Positions 36,202 to 45,501 of a DNA stretch of 64,000 nucleotides are shown piece by piece. Made by a program: the position numbers and the translations under genes. The stretch is from assembly GCA_030758115.1 (NCBI GenBank), contig JANREX010000060.1, positions 1 to 64,000 on the forward strand, written 5' to 3'. This DNA comes from Paracoccaceae bacterium. GTDB lineage: Bacteria > Pseudomonadota > Alphaproteobacteria > Rhodobacterales > Rhodobacteraceae. Every line of letters starts with the position of its first letter. Within the stretch, counting starts at the first letter, position 1. Under the pieces are notes generated by a model, which was not told the DNA's origin, searched no databases, and saw only the letters and a list, made by a program, of their open reading frames with translations.

Positions 36202-36747
36202 ATGAAGACAAAATACGATCCGACCGATTGGATCACCCACATAACCCGGATCAGGGAAGACAAGGACCAGGCGGCCTTCGCCGAACTGTTCCAGTATTTC
36301 GCGCCACGGGTGAAGGCATTTCTGATGCGATCCGGGGCGGATGCAACCCTGGCAGAGGAATGCACGCAAGAGGTGATGGCGACGCTTTGGCAGAAAGCGC
36401 ATCTGTTCGATGCGTCCCGCGCCTCGGTTGCCACCTGGGTGTTCACGATCGCACGGAACAGAAAGATCGACGCGCTGCGCAAGCAACGGCGCCCCGAACC
36501 GGAAGACCTCGACTGGGGTCCGGAAGACGAGCCGGATCAGGAAGACATCCTGAGCCTGCAACAGGAAAGCGAACAATTGGGGCGCGCGATTGCCGCCCTG
36601 CCCGAGAAACAGAGGGAACTGATCGAAAAGGCCTATTTTGGCGATTTGTCGCATAGCGAAATCGCAGAACAAACCGGCCTGCCCCTTGGCACGATCAAAT
36701 CCCGCATCAGATTGGCGTTGGACAGGCTTCGCCACGCAATGAAGTGA
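36202..36747 (+). CDS. rpoE: RpoE, ECF sigma factor of the singlet-oxygen response
   Basis: A 181-residue group ECF11 sigma factor. Region 2 (FAELFQYFAPRVKAFLMRSG to TWVFTIARNRKIDALRK) recognises the -10 and region 4 (LPEKQRELIEKAYFGDLSHSEIAEQ) the -35. It is held inactive by the zinc anti-sigma factor ChrR, encoded next, and freed by singlet oxygen. I start at ATG 36202 since the frame upstream crosses the predicted promoter; the ribosome binding site there is weak. Autoregulation is suggested by the promoter at 36056-36083. Confidence 0.93.
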   Translation: MKTKYDPTDWITHITRIREDKDQAAFAELFQYFAPRVKAFLMRSGADATLAEECTQEVMATLWQKAHLFDASRASVATWVFTIARNRKIDALRKQRRPEPEDLDWGPEDEPDQEDILSLQQESEQLGRAIAALPEKQRELIEKAYFGDLSHSEIAEQTGLPLGTIKSRIRLALDRLRHAMK

Positions 36748-36749
36748 AA

Positions 36750-37412
36750 ATGAAGATGCATAATGTGAAACATCATCTGACAGACCAGCTGTTGATGGCT
36801 TACTCGGCAGGATCGCTGCCCGAGGCGTTCAACCTGATCGTCGCGGCACATGTGTCGATGTGCGACGAGTGTCGCGCGCAGCTGGCAAGTTTTGACAGTG
36901 TGGGCGGCGCGCTTCTTGACGGAACCGACAGCGAGCCCGTGTCGCAGGATTGCTTTGCCGAAACGATGCGCCTGATCTCGTCAGGTGCGCTGCGCCCGGA
37001 AAAGCGTTCACCTGCACGTGGCGACGCAGCATCCATCCTGCCGGCGCCTGTGCGCGAATACGTGGGCGGTGATGTCGACAAGGTGAAATGGAAACCGATC
37101 GGCATGGGCGTGAAGCAGGCGATCCTGCCGACATCCAAGGACGCCACTGCACGGCTTCTCTACATCCCGGCCGGTGCTGCCGTGCCGGATCATGGCCATC
37201 GCGGGATGGAATTGACGCTGGTGCTGCAAGGCGCCTTCGTGGATGAGACCGACCGTTTTGCCCGTGGCGATATCGAGATCGCGGATGAAGACCTGACCCA
37301 TACCCCGGTCGCGGATATCGGCGAGGATTGCATCTGCCTTGCGGCGACCGACGCGCCCTTGCGGTTCAACAAGCTGATCCCGCGCATCGCGCAGCCGTTC
37401 TTCCGCATCTGA
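36750..37412 (+). CDS. chrR: ChrR, zinc-binding anti-sigma factor
   Basis: A 220-residue two-domain repressor. The N-terminal anti-sigma domain has the His-x3-Cys-x2-Cys zinc site (HVSMCDEC) with a further His in the first residues (KHHL). The C-terminal cupin domain keeps the metal ligands of R. sphaeroides ChrR: PDHGHRGMELT and a later THTPV; the CIC pair near the C-terminus is also kept. Without singlet oxygen it sequesters RpoE. The start may be 36750 or 36756, just after the rpoE stop; the second fits the R. sphaeroides start better. Confidence 0.93.
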   Translation: MKMHNVKHHLTDQLLMAYSAGSLPEAFNLIVAAHVSMCDECRAQLASFDSVGGALLDGTDSEPVSQDCFAETMRLISSGALRPEKRSPARGDAASILPAPVREYVGGDVDKVKWKPIGMGVKQAILPTSKDATARLLYIPAGAAVPDHGHRGMELTLVLQGAFVDETDRFARGDIEIADEDLTHTPVADIGEDCICLAATDAPLRFNKLIPRIAQPFFRI

Positions 37413-37430
37413 TCCGGCAAGCATTTACGC

Positions 37431-37462
37431 GAAAAGGGGCGGTCCACGGGGGCCGCCCTTTG
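37431..37462. terminator. Probable terminator between chrR and rmuC
   Basis: AAAAGGGGCGG pairs with CCGCCCTTT across about ten bases, with one bulge. It lies between the convergent chrR and rmuC stops. Confidence 0.5.
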
Positions 37463-37466
37463 GCGT

Positions 37467-38654
37467 TCAGGGCTCTCGCCTTTGCCCCTGCGCCAGAACA
37501 AGGGGGGGCTGCTCCGTATCGACCTCGGGGATGACATCCTCGAAATCGAAATTGTCCAGCCGTTTGGCGCGGCGCCCCGCCTTGTCGGCACTGACCTTGA
37601 TATCCGCGATATCGCGCGCGGCCTGGCCGAAATGGCGATCCAGATTCTCGACCCTTTGGCCCAAACGCTCAACGTCCTGCGACAGCAGACCCAGTTCACG
37701 CCGGATCGCGCCGGCCTGCTCGCGCATGCGCGCATCCTTGAGGATCGCGCGCATGGTGTTCAGCGTGGCCATGCAGGTCGTGGGCGACACGATCCAGACG
37801 CGGGCGGCAAATCCCTCGCGGACCAGTTCGGGGAAATTGGCGTGCAACTCGGCATAGACCGCCTCAGACGGCAGGAACATCAGCGCACCGTCAGCGGTTT
37901 CACCTTCGATGATATAGCGCTCGGCGATGGCCTTGATATGGCCGCGCACCGACTGGCGCAGCAGGCTGGCCGCGCGGTTCAGGTCATTGGGATTGTCCGC
38001 GCGGCGCAGCGCCTCATAGGCCTCCAGCGGGAACTTGCTGTCCACGACAATCGGACCGGGGGGATTGGGCAGATGGATCAGGCAATCGGCCCGCCGCCCG
38101 TTCGACAGCGTCGCCTGCATCTTGTAGCTGTCGGCAGGCAGGGCTTTGCCCACGATGTCGTGCAACTGGATCTCGCCGAAGGCGCCGCGCGTCTGCTTGT
38201 TGGACAGGATGTCCTGCAAGGACAGCACATCGCCCGACAGCTTGGTGATATTGTCCTGCGCCTTGTCGATGGCGGCCAGCCTTTGCTGCAGTTCGCCTAA
38301 TGATTGCGCGGTGCGGCGCGCCGATCCATGCAGGGTTTCGGTCATCTGCCCTGTCACATGGGCCAGCCGCTGCTCCATCAGTCGCATCATCTGCGCCTGT
38401 GATGCCGCCTGCGCCTCGGCCACATGGGTCAGGCCGCCCGACAGTTGCTGCTGACCATCGCCCAGCCCCTGCACCCGCGACGCCATGTAGGCCATCTGCT
38501 GCGCCAGCGGTTCCGTCATCCGCGCAGATCGCGCTGCGGCGCGCAGGGCCAGGATCAGCAAGACCACGACCACCAGCGCCAGCAGCCCCCCTGCCAGCAC
38601 CAGCAGCACCGCCGGATCATCCAGCGCATAGCTCTGACCGCCCAGGGTGATCAT
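37467..38654 (-). CDS. rmuC: RmuC family protein
   Basis: A 395-residue protein with an N-terminal transmembrane helix (about 15-38), a long Gln/Ala-rich coiled coil and the RmuC nuclease-like core ([55 protein letters not shown]). RmuC restrains inversions at short inverted repeats; its activity is thought to be a nuclease. Its ATG overlaps the mutL stop by 4 bases, coupling two genome-stability genes. Confidence 0.93.
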   Translation of the reverse strand: MITLGGQSYALDDPAVLLVLAGGLLALVVVVLLILALRAAARSARMTEPLAQQMAYMASRVQGLGDGQQQLSGGLTHVAEAQAASQAQMMRLMEQRLAHVTGQMTETLHGSARRTAQSLGELQQRLAAIDKAQDNITKLSGDVLSLQDILSNKQTRGAFGEIQLHDIVGKALPADSYKMQATLSNGRRADCLIHLPNPPGPIVVDSKFPLEAYEALRRADNPNDLNRAASLLRQSVRGHIKAIAERYIIEGETADGALMFLPSEAVYAELHANFPELVREGFAARVWIVSPTTCMATLNTMRAILKDARMREQAGAIRRELGLLSQDVERLGQRVENLDRHFGQAARDIADIKVSADKAGRRAKRLDNFDFEDVIPEVDTEQPPLVLAQGQRREP

Positions 38655-40495
38655 CGCCGCCCGAACAGCCGCTCGATATCGGCCAGTTTCAGTTCGACAT
38701 AGGTGGGACGTCCGTGATTGCACTGGCCGGAATGGGGGGTGGCTTCCATCTCGCGCAGCAAGGCGTTCATCTCTTCGGCACGCATCCGGCGACCAGACCG
38801 GATGGACCCGTGACAGGCGACACGGCTGAGGATCGCCTCAAGTCTTGTCTGGATGCCGGTGCTTTCCCCCTGATCGGCCAGCTCGTCGAGGATATCGAGG
38901 ATCATGGACCGGGCATTGACCGCCCCCAGCAAGGCGGGTGTTTCGCGCACGGCGATGGCCCCGCCGCCGAAAGGCTCGACCCCCAGGCCAAGGCGCGCCA
39001 GATCATCGGCGTGATCCAGCAGGCGCGCGCAATCGGTGGGCGACAGTTCGACGATTTCGGGGATCAGCAAGGCCTGCGCCGCGATGCCGTTTTCCGCCAT
39101 CTGACGTTTGAGACGCTCATAGACCAGCCTTTCATGCGCGGCGTGCTGATCCACGATCACCATGCCTGTATCCGTCTGGGCGATGATATAATTTTCATGC
39201 ACCTGCGCGCGGGCAGCACCCAGCGGCAAAGCGGTCTCCTCGACCTCGGGCAAGGTCTCCTCGACCCGCGCGGCATAGGTACTGGCGGGCATCTCGGCGA
39301 AACCGGGGGCCTGGGCCGCATAGGACGCCTGCCGCGCGGCAAGGCTGGGGCGATCCATCTGGTAGACGCGCGCGGGTTGATGGGGCGCTGCGGGTTCCGG
39401 ACGGAAGGCCCCAAGCGTTGCCGCCGCAACCGTGGTCGAGGCGCGATGCCCCGCCTCGGCCAGCGCATGGCGCAGGGCGGTGACGATCAGGCCCCGCGCC
39501 ATGCCGGGATCGCGAAAGCGCACTTCGGATTTGGCGGGATGCACGTTCACATCCACCAGCTGCGGATCGCAGTCCAGAAACAGGGCCGCCGCGGGGTGGC
39601 GGTCACGGCTGAGAAAATCGGCATAGGCGCCGCGCAGCGCCCCGATCAGCAGGCGATCCTGCACCGGGCGGCCATTCACGAACAGGAACTGCGCCACGGA
39701 TGAGCCGCGCGAATAGGTGGGCAAGGCGGCATAGCCGGTCAGGTGAAACCCTTCGCGTTCCGCATCTATCCGCAAGGCGTTATCGGCGAAATCGCCGCCC
39801 AGCACACGGGCAAGACGCCCGTGCAGCGCATCGAACATGTCGCCGGTTTCGCCGTCCGCCCGGAAAAGCACCCGCCCCTCGCCCCCGCCCGAGACGTCGC
39901 GCAGCGTGAAGGACACGAAAGGTTCGGCCATGGCGAGGCGCTTGATCACATCGCTGATCGCCTGCTGTTCGGCCCGGTCCGAACGCATGAACTTCAGGCG
40001 CGCGGGCGTGGCGTAGAAAAGATCACGCAGCTCGACCACCGTGCCCGCCGTCAGGGCAGCAGGCTTGACCGGGCCGATCTGCCCGCCCGCCACCGTGATC
40101 TGCGCCGCATCCTGCCCGCCCGCACGGCTTGTGATGGTCAACCGGCCGACCGCGCCAAGCGATGGCAGCGCCTCGCCCCGGAAGCCGAAACTGTGGATGT
40201 TCAACAGGTCCGAGCCGTCGATCTTGGAGGTGGCATGGCGCGACAGGGCCAGCGGCAGATCCTCCGGTGCCATGCCGCAGCCGTCATCGGTGACGCGGAT
40301 CAGGGTCTTGCCACCATCGGCCAAGGCGATGTCGATGCGGCGTGCGCCAGCATCCAGCGCGTTTTCCACCAGTTCCTTGACCGCAGAGGCGGGACGTTCC
40401 ACCACCTCGCCCGCCGCGATCCGGTTGATCGCAGCCTCATCAAGTTGCCTGATGACGGGGCGGTTTTCGCCTATCTTGGGGTTCGGATGTGCCAT
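38651..40495 (-). CDS. mutL: MutL, mismatch repair endonuclease/ATPase
   Basis: A 614-residue mismatch repair protein. The N-terminal GHKL ATPase has [11 protein letters not shown] and DDGCGM motifs; the C-terminal domain has the endonuclease motif DQHA-x2-E-x4-E ([12 protein letters not shown]), with ACHGSIRSG and the late CNHGRP supplying further metal-site residues. It therefore nicks DNA itself, as expected for a bacterium without MutH. The ATG at 40495 has only a weak ribosome binding site. It is followed by overlapping rmuC. Confidence 0.96.
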   Translation of the reverse strand: MAHPNPKIGENRPVIRQLDEAAINRIAAGEVVERPASAVKELVENALDAGARRIDIALADGGKTLIRVTDDGCGMAPEDLPLALSRHATSKIDGSDLLNIHSFGFRGEALPSLGAVGRLTITSRAGGQDAAQITVAGGQIGPVKPAALTAGTVVELRDLFYATPARLKFMRSDRAEQQAISDVIKRLAMAEPFVSFTLRDVSGGGEGRVLFRADGETGDMFDALHGRLARVLGGDFADNALRIDAEREGFHLTGYAALPTYSRGSSVAQFLFVNGRPVQDRLLIGALRGAYADFLSRDRHPAAALFLDCDPQLVDVNVHPAKSEVRFRDPGMARGLIVTALRHALAEAGHRASTTVAAATLGAFRPEPAAPHQPARVYQMDRPSLAARQASYAAQAPGFAEMPASTYAARVEETLPEVEETALPLGAARAQVHENYIIAQTDTGMVIVDQHAAHERLVYERLKRQMAENGIAAQALLIPEIVELSPTDCARLLDHADDLARLGLGVEPFGGGAIAVRETPALLGAVNARSMILDILDELADQGESTGIQTRLEAILSRVACHGSIRSGRRMRAEEMNALLREMEATPHSGQCNHGRPTYVELKLADIERLFGRR

Positions 40496-40557
40496 GCCGC
40501 AAAACCTAGCATGGCCTGATCCGATTCGACCACCATCGAGCAATGCCTCAGCGCAGA

Positions 40558-41784
40558 TCAGCCACCCGTGGCCGCCTTGTACCAGGCCACGATCGCCGCG
40601 CGCTCTTCCGCTTCCATGTAGGACAGGTTCGCGGGCGGCATGGCATGGCTGATGCCCGCCTGCAGATAGATCTCGCGCGCCGCGCCCGCGATGTGCGCCT
40701 CTGTGTCCAGACGGACACCTTTGGGGGCCCACAACAGCCCTTCCCAGAACGGCTCGGCTGCGTGGCACATGGAGCAGCGCCCCATGACGATGTCATGCAC
40801 CTGGTCAAACCCCTCTGCCTGGGCAAAGCGCAAGGCAGCCCCCTGCGCTTCCTCGGGCGCATCCGAGCGGAACATCGGCGCGGTGCTCAACCACATGATT
40901 GCGATGAAGATCAGGACGGTGGCCGCCCATGTCCATGTCGGGTTGCCCGTACGTGCATGCATCGAGTTGAAGTAATGCCGGATCGTGACACCCATCAGGA
41001 AGACAAGGCTGGCGATGATCCATGTGTTGTCGGTCGCGAAGGCCAGCGGATAGTGGTTCGACAGCATCAGGAAGATGACGGGCAGCGTCAGGTAGTTGTT
41101 ATGCGTGCTGCGCTGCTTGGCGATCTTGCCGTATTTCGGATCGGGTTTGCGCCCGGCGATCAGGTCCGCCACCACGATCTTCTGGTTCGGGATGATGATG
41201 AAGAAGACATTCCCGCTCATGATCGTGGCGGTGAAGGCGCCCAGGTGCAGCATGGCGGCACGCCCCGAGAAGACGCTGGTATAGAAATAGGCCATTGCCA
41301 CCAGCACCACGAACAGCGCCAGCATCAGCCCGGTCTGGTTCGCATCCACGAAGACCTTGCAGAGGGTATTGTAGATGATCCAGCCAAAGGCCAGCGAGGC
41401 CAGCGAAAGGCCCACGGCCTGCCAGGTCGCCAGCTCCATCACGGCAGGGTCGATCAGGTAGAACTCGGCCCCCAGGTAATAGACCAGAACCAGCAGGAAA
41501 AAGCCGCTCATCCAGGTCCAGTAGCTTTGCCATTTGTGCCAGATCAGCCCGTCGGGCATGTTGGCGGGGGCCACAAGGTACTTCTGGATGTGATAGAAAC
41601 CGCCGCCATGCACCTGCCATTCCTCGCCATCGGCACCTGATGCCAGGTTGCGATCACGGTGCAGGCCGAGGTCCAGCGCGATGAAGTAGAAGGATGACCC
41701 GATCCAGGCGATCGCCGTGATCACGTGCAGCCAGCGCACCGCGAATTCAAGCCAGGCACCCATTGCGGCCAGATCATACATCAC
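40558..41784 (-). CDS. puuD: PuuD, membrane urate hydroxylase with C-terminal cytochrome c domain
   Basis: A 408-residue protein that hydroxylates urate to 5-hydroxyisourate in purine breakdown, passing electrons to the respiratory chain through its cytochrome c domain. About eight helices form the N-terminal urate hydroxylase part ([21 protein letters not shown] start), followed by a periplasmic heme-c domain with CSMCH near residue 340. Two in-frame ATGs, MM, follow GGAGAGCG. No other uric-acid gene is nearby. A LysR gene is divergent 97 bases away, its probable regulator. Confidence 0.93.
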   Translation of the reverse strand: MMYDLAAMGAWLEFAVRWLHVITAIAWIGSSFYFIALDLGLHRDRNLASGADGEEWQVHGGGFYHIQKYLVAPANMPDGLIWHKWQSYWTWMSGFFLLVLVYYLGAEFYLIDPAVMELATWQAVGLSLASLAFGWIIYNTLCKVFVDANQTGLMLALFVVLVAMAYFYTSVFSGRAAMLHLGAFTATIMSGNVFFIIIPNQKIVVADLIAGRKPDPKYGKIAKQRSTHNNYLTLPVIFLMLSNHYPLAFATDNTWIIASLVFLMGVTIRHYFNSMHARTGNPTWTWAATVLIFIAIMWLSTAPMFRSDAPEEAQGAALRFAQAEGFDQVHDIVMGRCSMCHAAEPFWEGLLWAPKGVRLDTEAHIAGAAREIYLQAGISHAMPPANLSYMEAEERAAIVAWYKAATGG

Positions 41785-41817
41785 GCTCTCCTTCGGGCAG
41801 GGGTTTGGATCAGGCTA

Positions 41818-41849
41818 TCGCAGCATCAACTTGTTTGTTAATCCTGCGA
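41818..41849. promoter_or_regulatory. Nested inverted repeats between puuD and the LysR gene
   Basis: TCGCAG (41818-41823) and CTGCGA (41844-41849) form a perfect 6-base inverted repeat. Inside it lies ATCAAC-N6-GTTAAT, an imperfect palindrome. The location between divergent genes makes it the likely LysR-type operator. Confidence 0.45.
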
Positions 41850-41881
41850 ATGACGGGAACAGTTTCAAGCAAAGACTGATA

Positions 41882-42829
41882 ATGGCCTATGTGAACAACA
41901 TCAGAATGTTCCTGCGTGTCTTCGAATTGGGCAGCATGAGCGCGGCGGCCCGTGACCAGCGGACGTCGCCCGCCGTCGCTTCGGCCCGGATCGCGGAACT
42001 TGAGAAACATCTGGGGGTGCGCCTGTTCAACCGCACCACCCGCGCGCTCAACCCCACGGAACACGGGCGCCTGTTCTATGACGGGGCCGCGCGGATCCTT
42101 CAGGCCATAGACGAAGCCGAGGCCGAGGTGATGGCCGCCACCCAATCCCCACGCGGCACGCTTTTCGTGGCCGCCCCCCTTGGCGTCGGGCGCCGCTTCA
42201 TCGCGCCCGCCGTGCCTGGCTTCAAACGGGATTATCCGCAGATCGACATCCGTCTGCGGCTGTCCGACCGGGTGATCGACGTGACAGGCGAGGGTCTGGA
42301 TCTGGCCTTTCACCTTGGCCCGCTGACGGATAGCGATCTCAAGATCAGGGTCATTGCGGATTGCCCGCGCGTGCTTTGTGCCGCGCCCGACTATGTGGCG
42401 CGGCGCGGCATGCCGGCAGATGGAGCAGCGCTGCTGCGTGATCGGCATGACTGCCTGAACCTGCGGTTTCCGGGGGCAAAGGAATTCCAGTGGACGCTTC
42501 TGACAGCGGACGGACCCAAGAGGTTCGAAGTGACGGGACCGCTGGAATCCGACGATGGCGATGTCCTGACAGGCTGGGCGCTTGACGGGGCGGGGATCGT
42601 GATGAAACCGATTTTCGAGGTGGCCGACCATCTGCGGCGCGGCGCGCTTGTGCCGGTGGCCACCGCAACACCCCCGCTGCCCACGCAACTGGCCTGCCTG
42701 TCGCCCAGCCGAAAATATCGCGACCCCAAGGTGCAGCGCTTCACAGAGGTGATGATTGCCCATTGCAAGGAAGCTCTGGCAAGTCTTGATATCCCGTTGA
42801 AAACCGAAAACCCTGAAAGGACTGAGTGA
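41882..42829 (+). CDS. LysR-family transcriptional regulator
   Basis: A 315-residue regulator: N-terminal winged helix (FLRVFELGSMSAAARDQRTSPAVASARIAELEKHLGVRLFNRTTRALN), a linker helix, and an effector-binding domain of the CrgA-like group. It is divergent from puuD and probably controls it in response to a purine or urate-derived signal, by position only. Its stop overlaps the rhodanese gene start (TGATG). Confidence 0.92.
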   Translation: MAYVNNIRMFLRVFELGSMSAAARDQRTSPAVASARIAELEKHLGVRLFNRTTRALNPTEHGRLFYDGAARILQAIDEAEAEVMAATQSPRGTLFVAAPLGVGRRFIAPAVPGFKRDYPQIDIRLRLSDRVIDVTGEGLDLAFHLGPLTDSDLKIRVIADCPRVLCAAPDYVARRGMPADGAALLRDRHDCLNLRFPGAKEFQWTLLTADGPKRFEVTGPLESDDGDVLTGWALDGAGIVMKPIFEVADHLRRGALVPVATATPPLPTQLACLSPSRKYRDPKVQRFTEVMIAHCKEALASLDIPLKTENPERTE

Positions 42830-43203
42830 TGAAATCCGAAACCGTCGGCGATGCCGTGTTCGAGACCTGGACCGCAGAAGAACTGGCTGCGGCCTTCAAC
42901 CGGAACGAGGTGGTGGTCATCGATGTCCGCACCCCGCAAGAGTACATGTTCGAACATATCGAAGGCGCGTTGCTGATGCCGCTTGCCTTCTTCAATGCGC
43001 AGAAACTGCCGGGCCAGTCCGACAAGCGCATCGTGTTCCATTGCGGATCGGGCATGCGCAGCGAACGGGTCTGCCGCGCCGCGATCGAAGCAGGGATCAC
43101 CCTGGTCGCCCATCTGGAAGGCGGGTTCGCCGCGTGGAAAGCTGCAAAGCAGCCCTATATCGGCACGAACATGGCCACAGGCGCGCCGCAGCCGGTGGCG
43201 TGA
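42829..43203 (+). CDS. Rhodanese-domain sulfurtransferase
   Basis: A 124-residue single-domain rhodanese. The catalytic Cys72 sits in the CGSGMRS loop, which has the size usual for sulfur (not phosphate) transfer, and VVVIDVRTPQEYMFEHIEGA is the family N-terminal signature. It is translationally coupled to the LysR gene (TGATG) and probably cytoplasmic. Donor and acceptor are unknown. Confidence 0.9.
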   Translation: MKSETVGDAVFETWTAEELAAAFNRNEVVVIDVRTPQEYMFEHIEGALLMPLAFFNAQKLPGQSDKRIVFHCGSGMRSERVCRAAIEAGITLVAHLEGGFAAWKAAKQPYIGTNMATGAPQPVA

Positions 43204-43421
43204 TCTTGGGAAGTCCGGCGCCGGATCAGGCCGTTCAAGGCCAGTCCGGGCCGGTGCCACAAAGACCACTCATTAGCTTGCAGAACACTCCGCATCCTGG
43301 CTGCCGCCGGTCCGGCAGCATCGCGGATGCTACGGATCAGCCGGGCTGCGGGCCGTCCATGGACTTGCCTGTCCGGCCCCTCATGTTGACACCAAAACCC
43401 CTGATAGTTGGTTAACGCCCG

Positions 43422-43443
43422 CTTCTTCTTGCCTGAAATATCC
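43422..43443 (+). repeat. Copy 2 of a dispersed intergenic motif
   Basis: CTTCTTCTTGCC-TG-AAATATCC, 20 of 22 bases identical to 16233-16254. It is followed by a G-rich run and lies between two convergent genes. Confidence 0.5.
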
Positions 43444-43508
43444 TCGGGGGGCGTCCCGCAGGGACGGGGGGCGGACAGCCCCCTGCGCCATCTCCAGCTG
43501 CCAAAGAC

Positions 43509-43536
43509 AAAAAACCCGGGCGCGGACGCCCGGGTT
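43509..43536 (-). terminator. Rho-independent terminator of glnK-amtB
   Basis: On the minus strand AACCCGGGCG, a 4-base loop, CGCCCGGGTT and a T run, about 30 bases after the amtB stop. Confidence 0.9.
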
Positions 43537-43568
43537 CTCTGTCGTGCTGATTTCTCGGGAGGAAAAGA

Positions 43569-44885
<1,317 letters not shown>

Positions 44886-44906
44886 GTATCCTTTCCCCCG
44901 GCGCGG

Positions 44907-45245
44907 TTAGACCGCGTCCTCATTGGTTTCACCGGTCCGGACGCGCACGGCCTGTGCCACATCCAGAACGAAGATCTTGCCGTCGCCGATCTTGCCGGTC
45001 TTGGCGGTTGCGGTGATCGTGTCCACGACCTGGTCGGCCATGCCGTCGTTCACCACGATCTCGAGTTTGACCTTCGGCACGAAGTTCACGGCATATTCGG
45101 CACCGCGATAGATTTCGGTATGGCCCGACTGAGATCCAAAGCCCTTGATTTCAGTGACCATCATGCCGCGGACGCCGATGTCGGTCAGAGCTTCACGGAC
45201 CTCCTCGAGCTTGAACGGCTTGATCGTTGCAATGATGAGTTTCAC
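44907..45245 (-). CDS. glnK: GlnK, nitrogen regulatory PII protein
   Basis: A 112-residue trimeric PII signal protein that reads 2-oxoglutarate and ATP/ADP. The uridylylation site Tyr51 sits in the T-loop [10 protein letters not shown]. The start is a GTG at 45245 with AAGGGG upstream, giving the standard 112-residue length. It controls AmtB (next gene) and usually glutamine synthetase adenylylation. Three TTGTGC repeats lie upstream of it. Confidence 0.95.
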   Translation of the reverse strand: MKLIIATIKPFKLEEVREALTDIGVRGMMVTEIKGFGSQSGHTEIYRGAEYAVNFVPKVKLEIVVNDGMADQVVDTITATAKTGKIGDGKIFVLDVAQAVRVRTGETNEDAV

Positions 45246-45361
45246 CTGTGTCCCCTTCGTCTGGAGCGGGATGAGGCCCGCATGTTGCAGTTGCAGCAAA
45301 ACGGCTTGGGGCCGGATTTTGAAAGACCAGGCGGGGAAACCGGCCTTTGAAACCGGACTGT

Positions 45362-45407
45362 TTGTGCAAATTTTGTGCGTTCTGACTTTATTGTCTAATT
45401 ATTGTGC
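45362..45407. promoter_or_regulatory. Three TTGTGC direct repeats upstream of glnK
   Basis: TTGTGC occurs at 45362, 45373 and 45402, the first two 11 bases apart, in an A/T-rich stretch between glnK and the divergent penicillin-binding protein gene. A regulator site (for instance for a nitrogen regulator) is possible. I see no sigma-54 type -24/-12 element there. Confidence 0.35.
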
Positions 45408-45501
45408 AAAACAAAAAGCCTTGAGCCGCGTCGCAAGGGTCAACATTTGCCCAAGTCATCGCTATATTCGCCAAAACAACAGATGCCGGGCAGAGCAGAG
45501 C

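Larger units (their letters stand above)
43204..43568. other. Intergenic region between the rhodanese gene and amtB
   Basis: 365 bases with no convincing gene. It holds a 22-base motif at 43422-43443 shared with 16233-16254, a GC-rich stretch with short inverted repeats, and the amtB terminator at its right end. The rest shows nothing I can name. Confidence 0.55.

Noticed and set aside
45246-45501. Sigma-54 promoter for glnK
   Set aside because: I looked for a TGGC-N10-TTGC-type element on the minus strand and found none with correct spacing.
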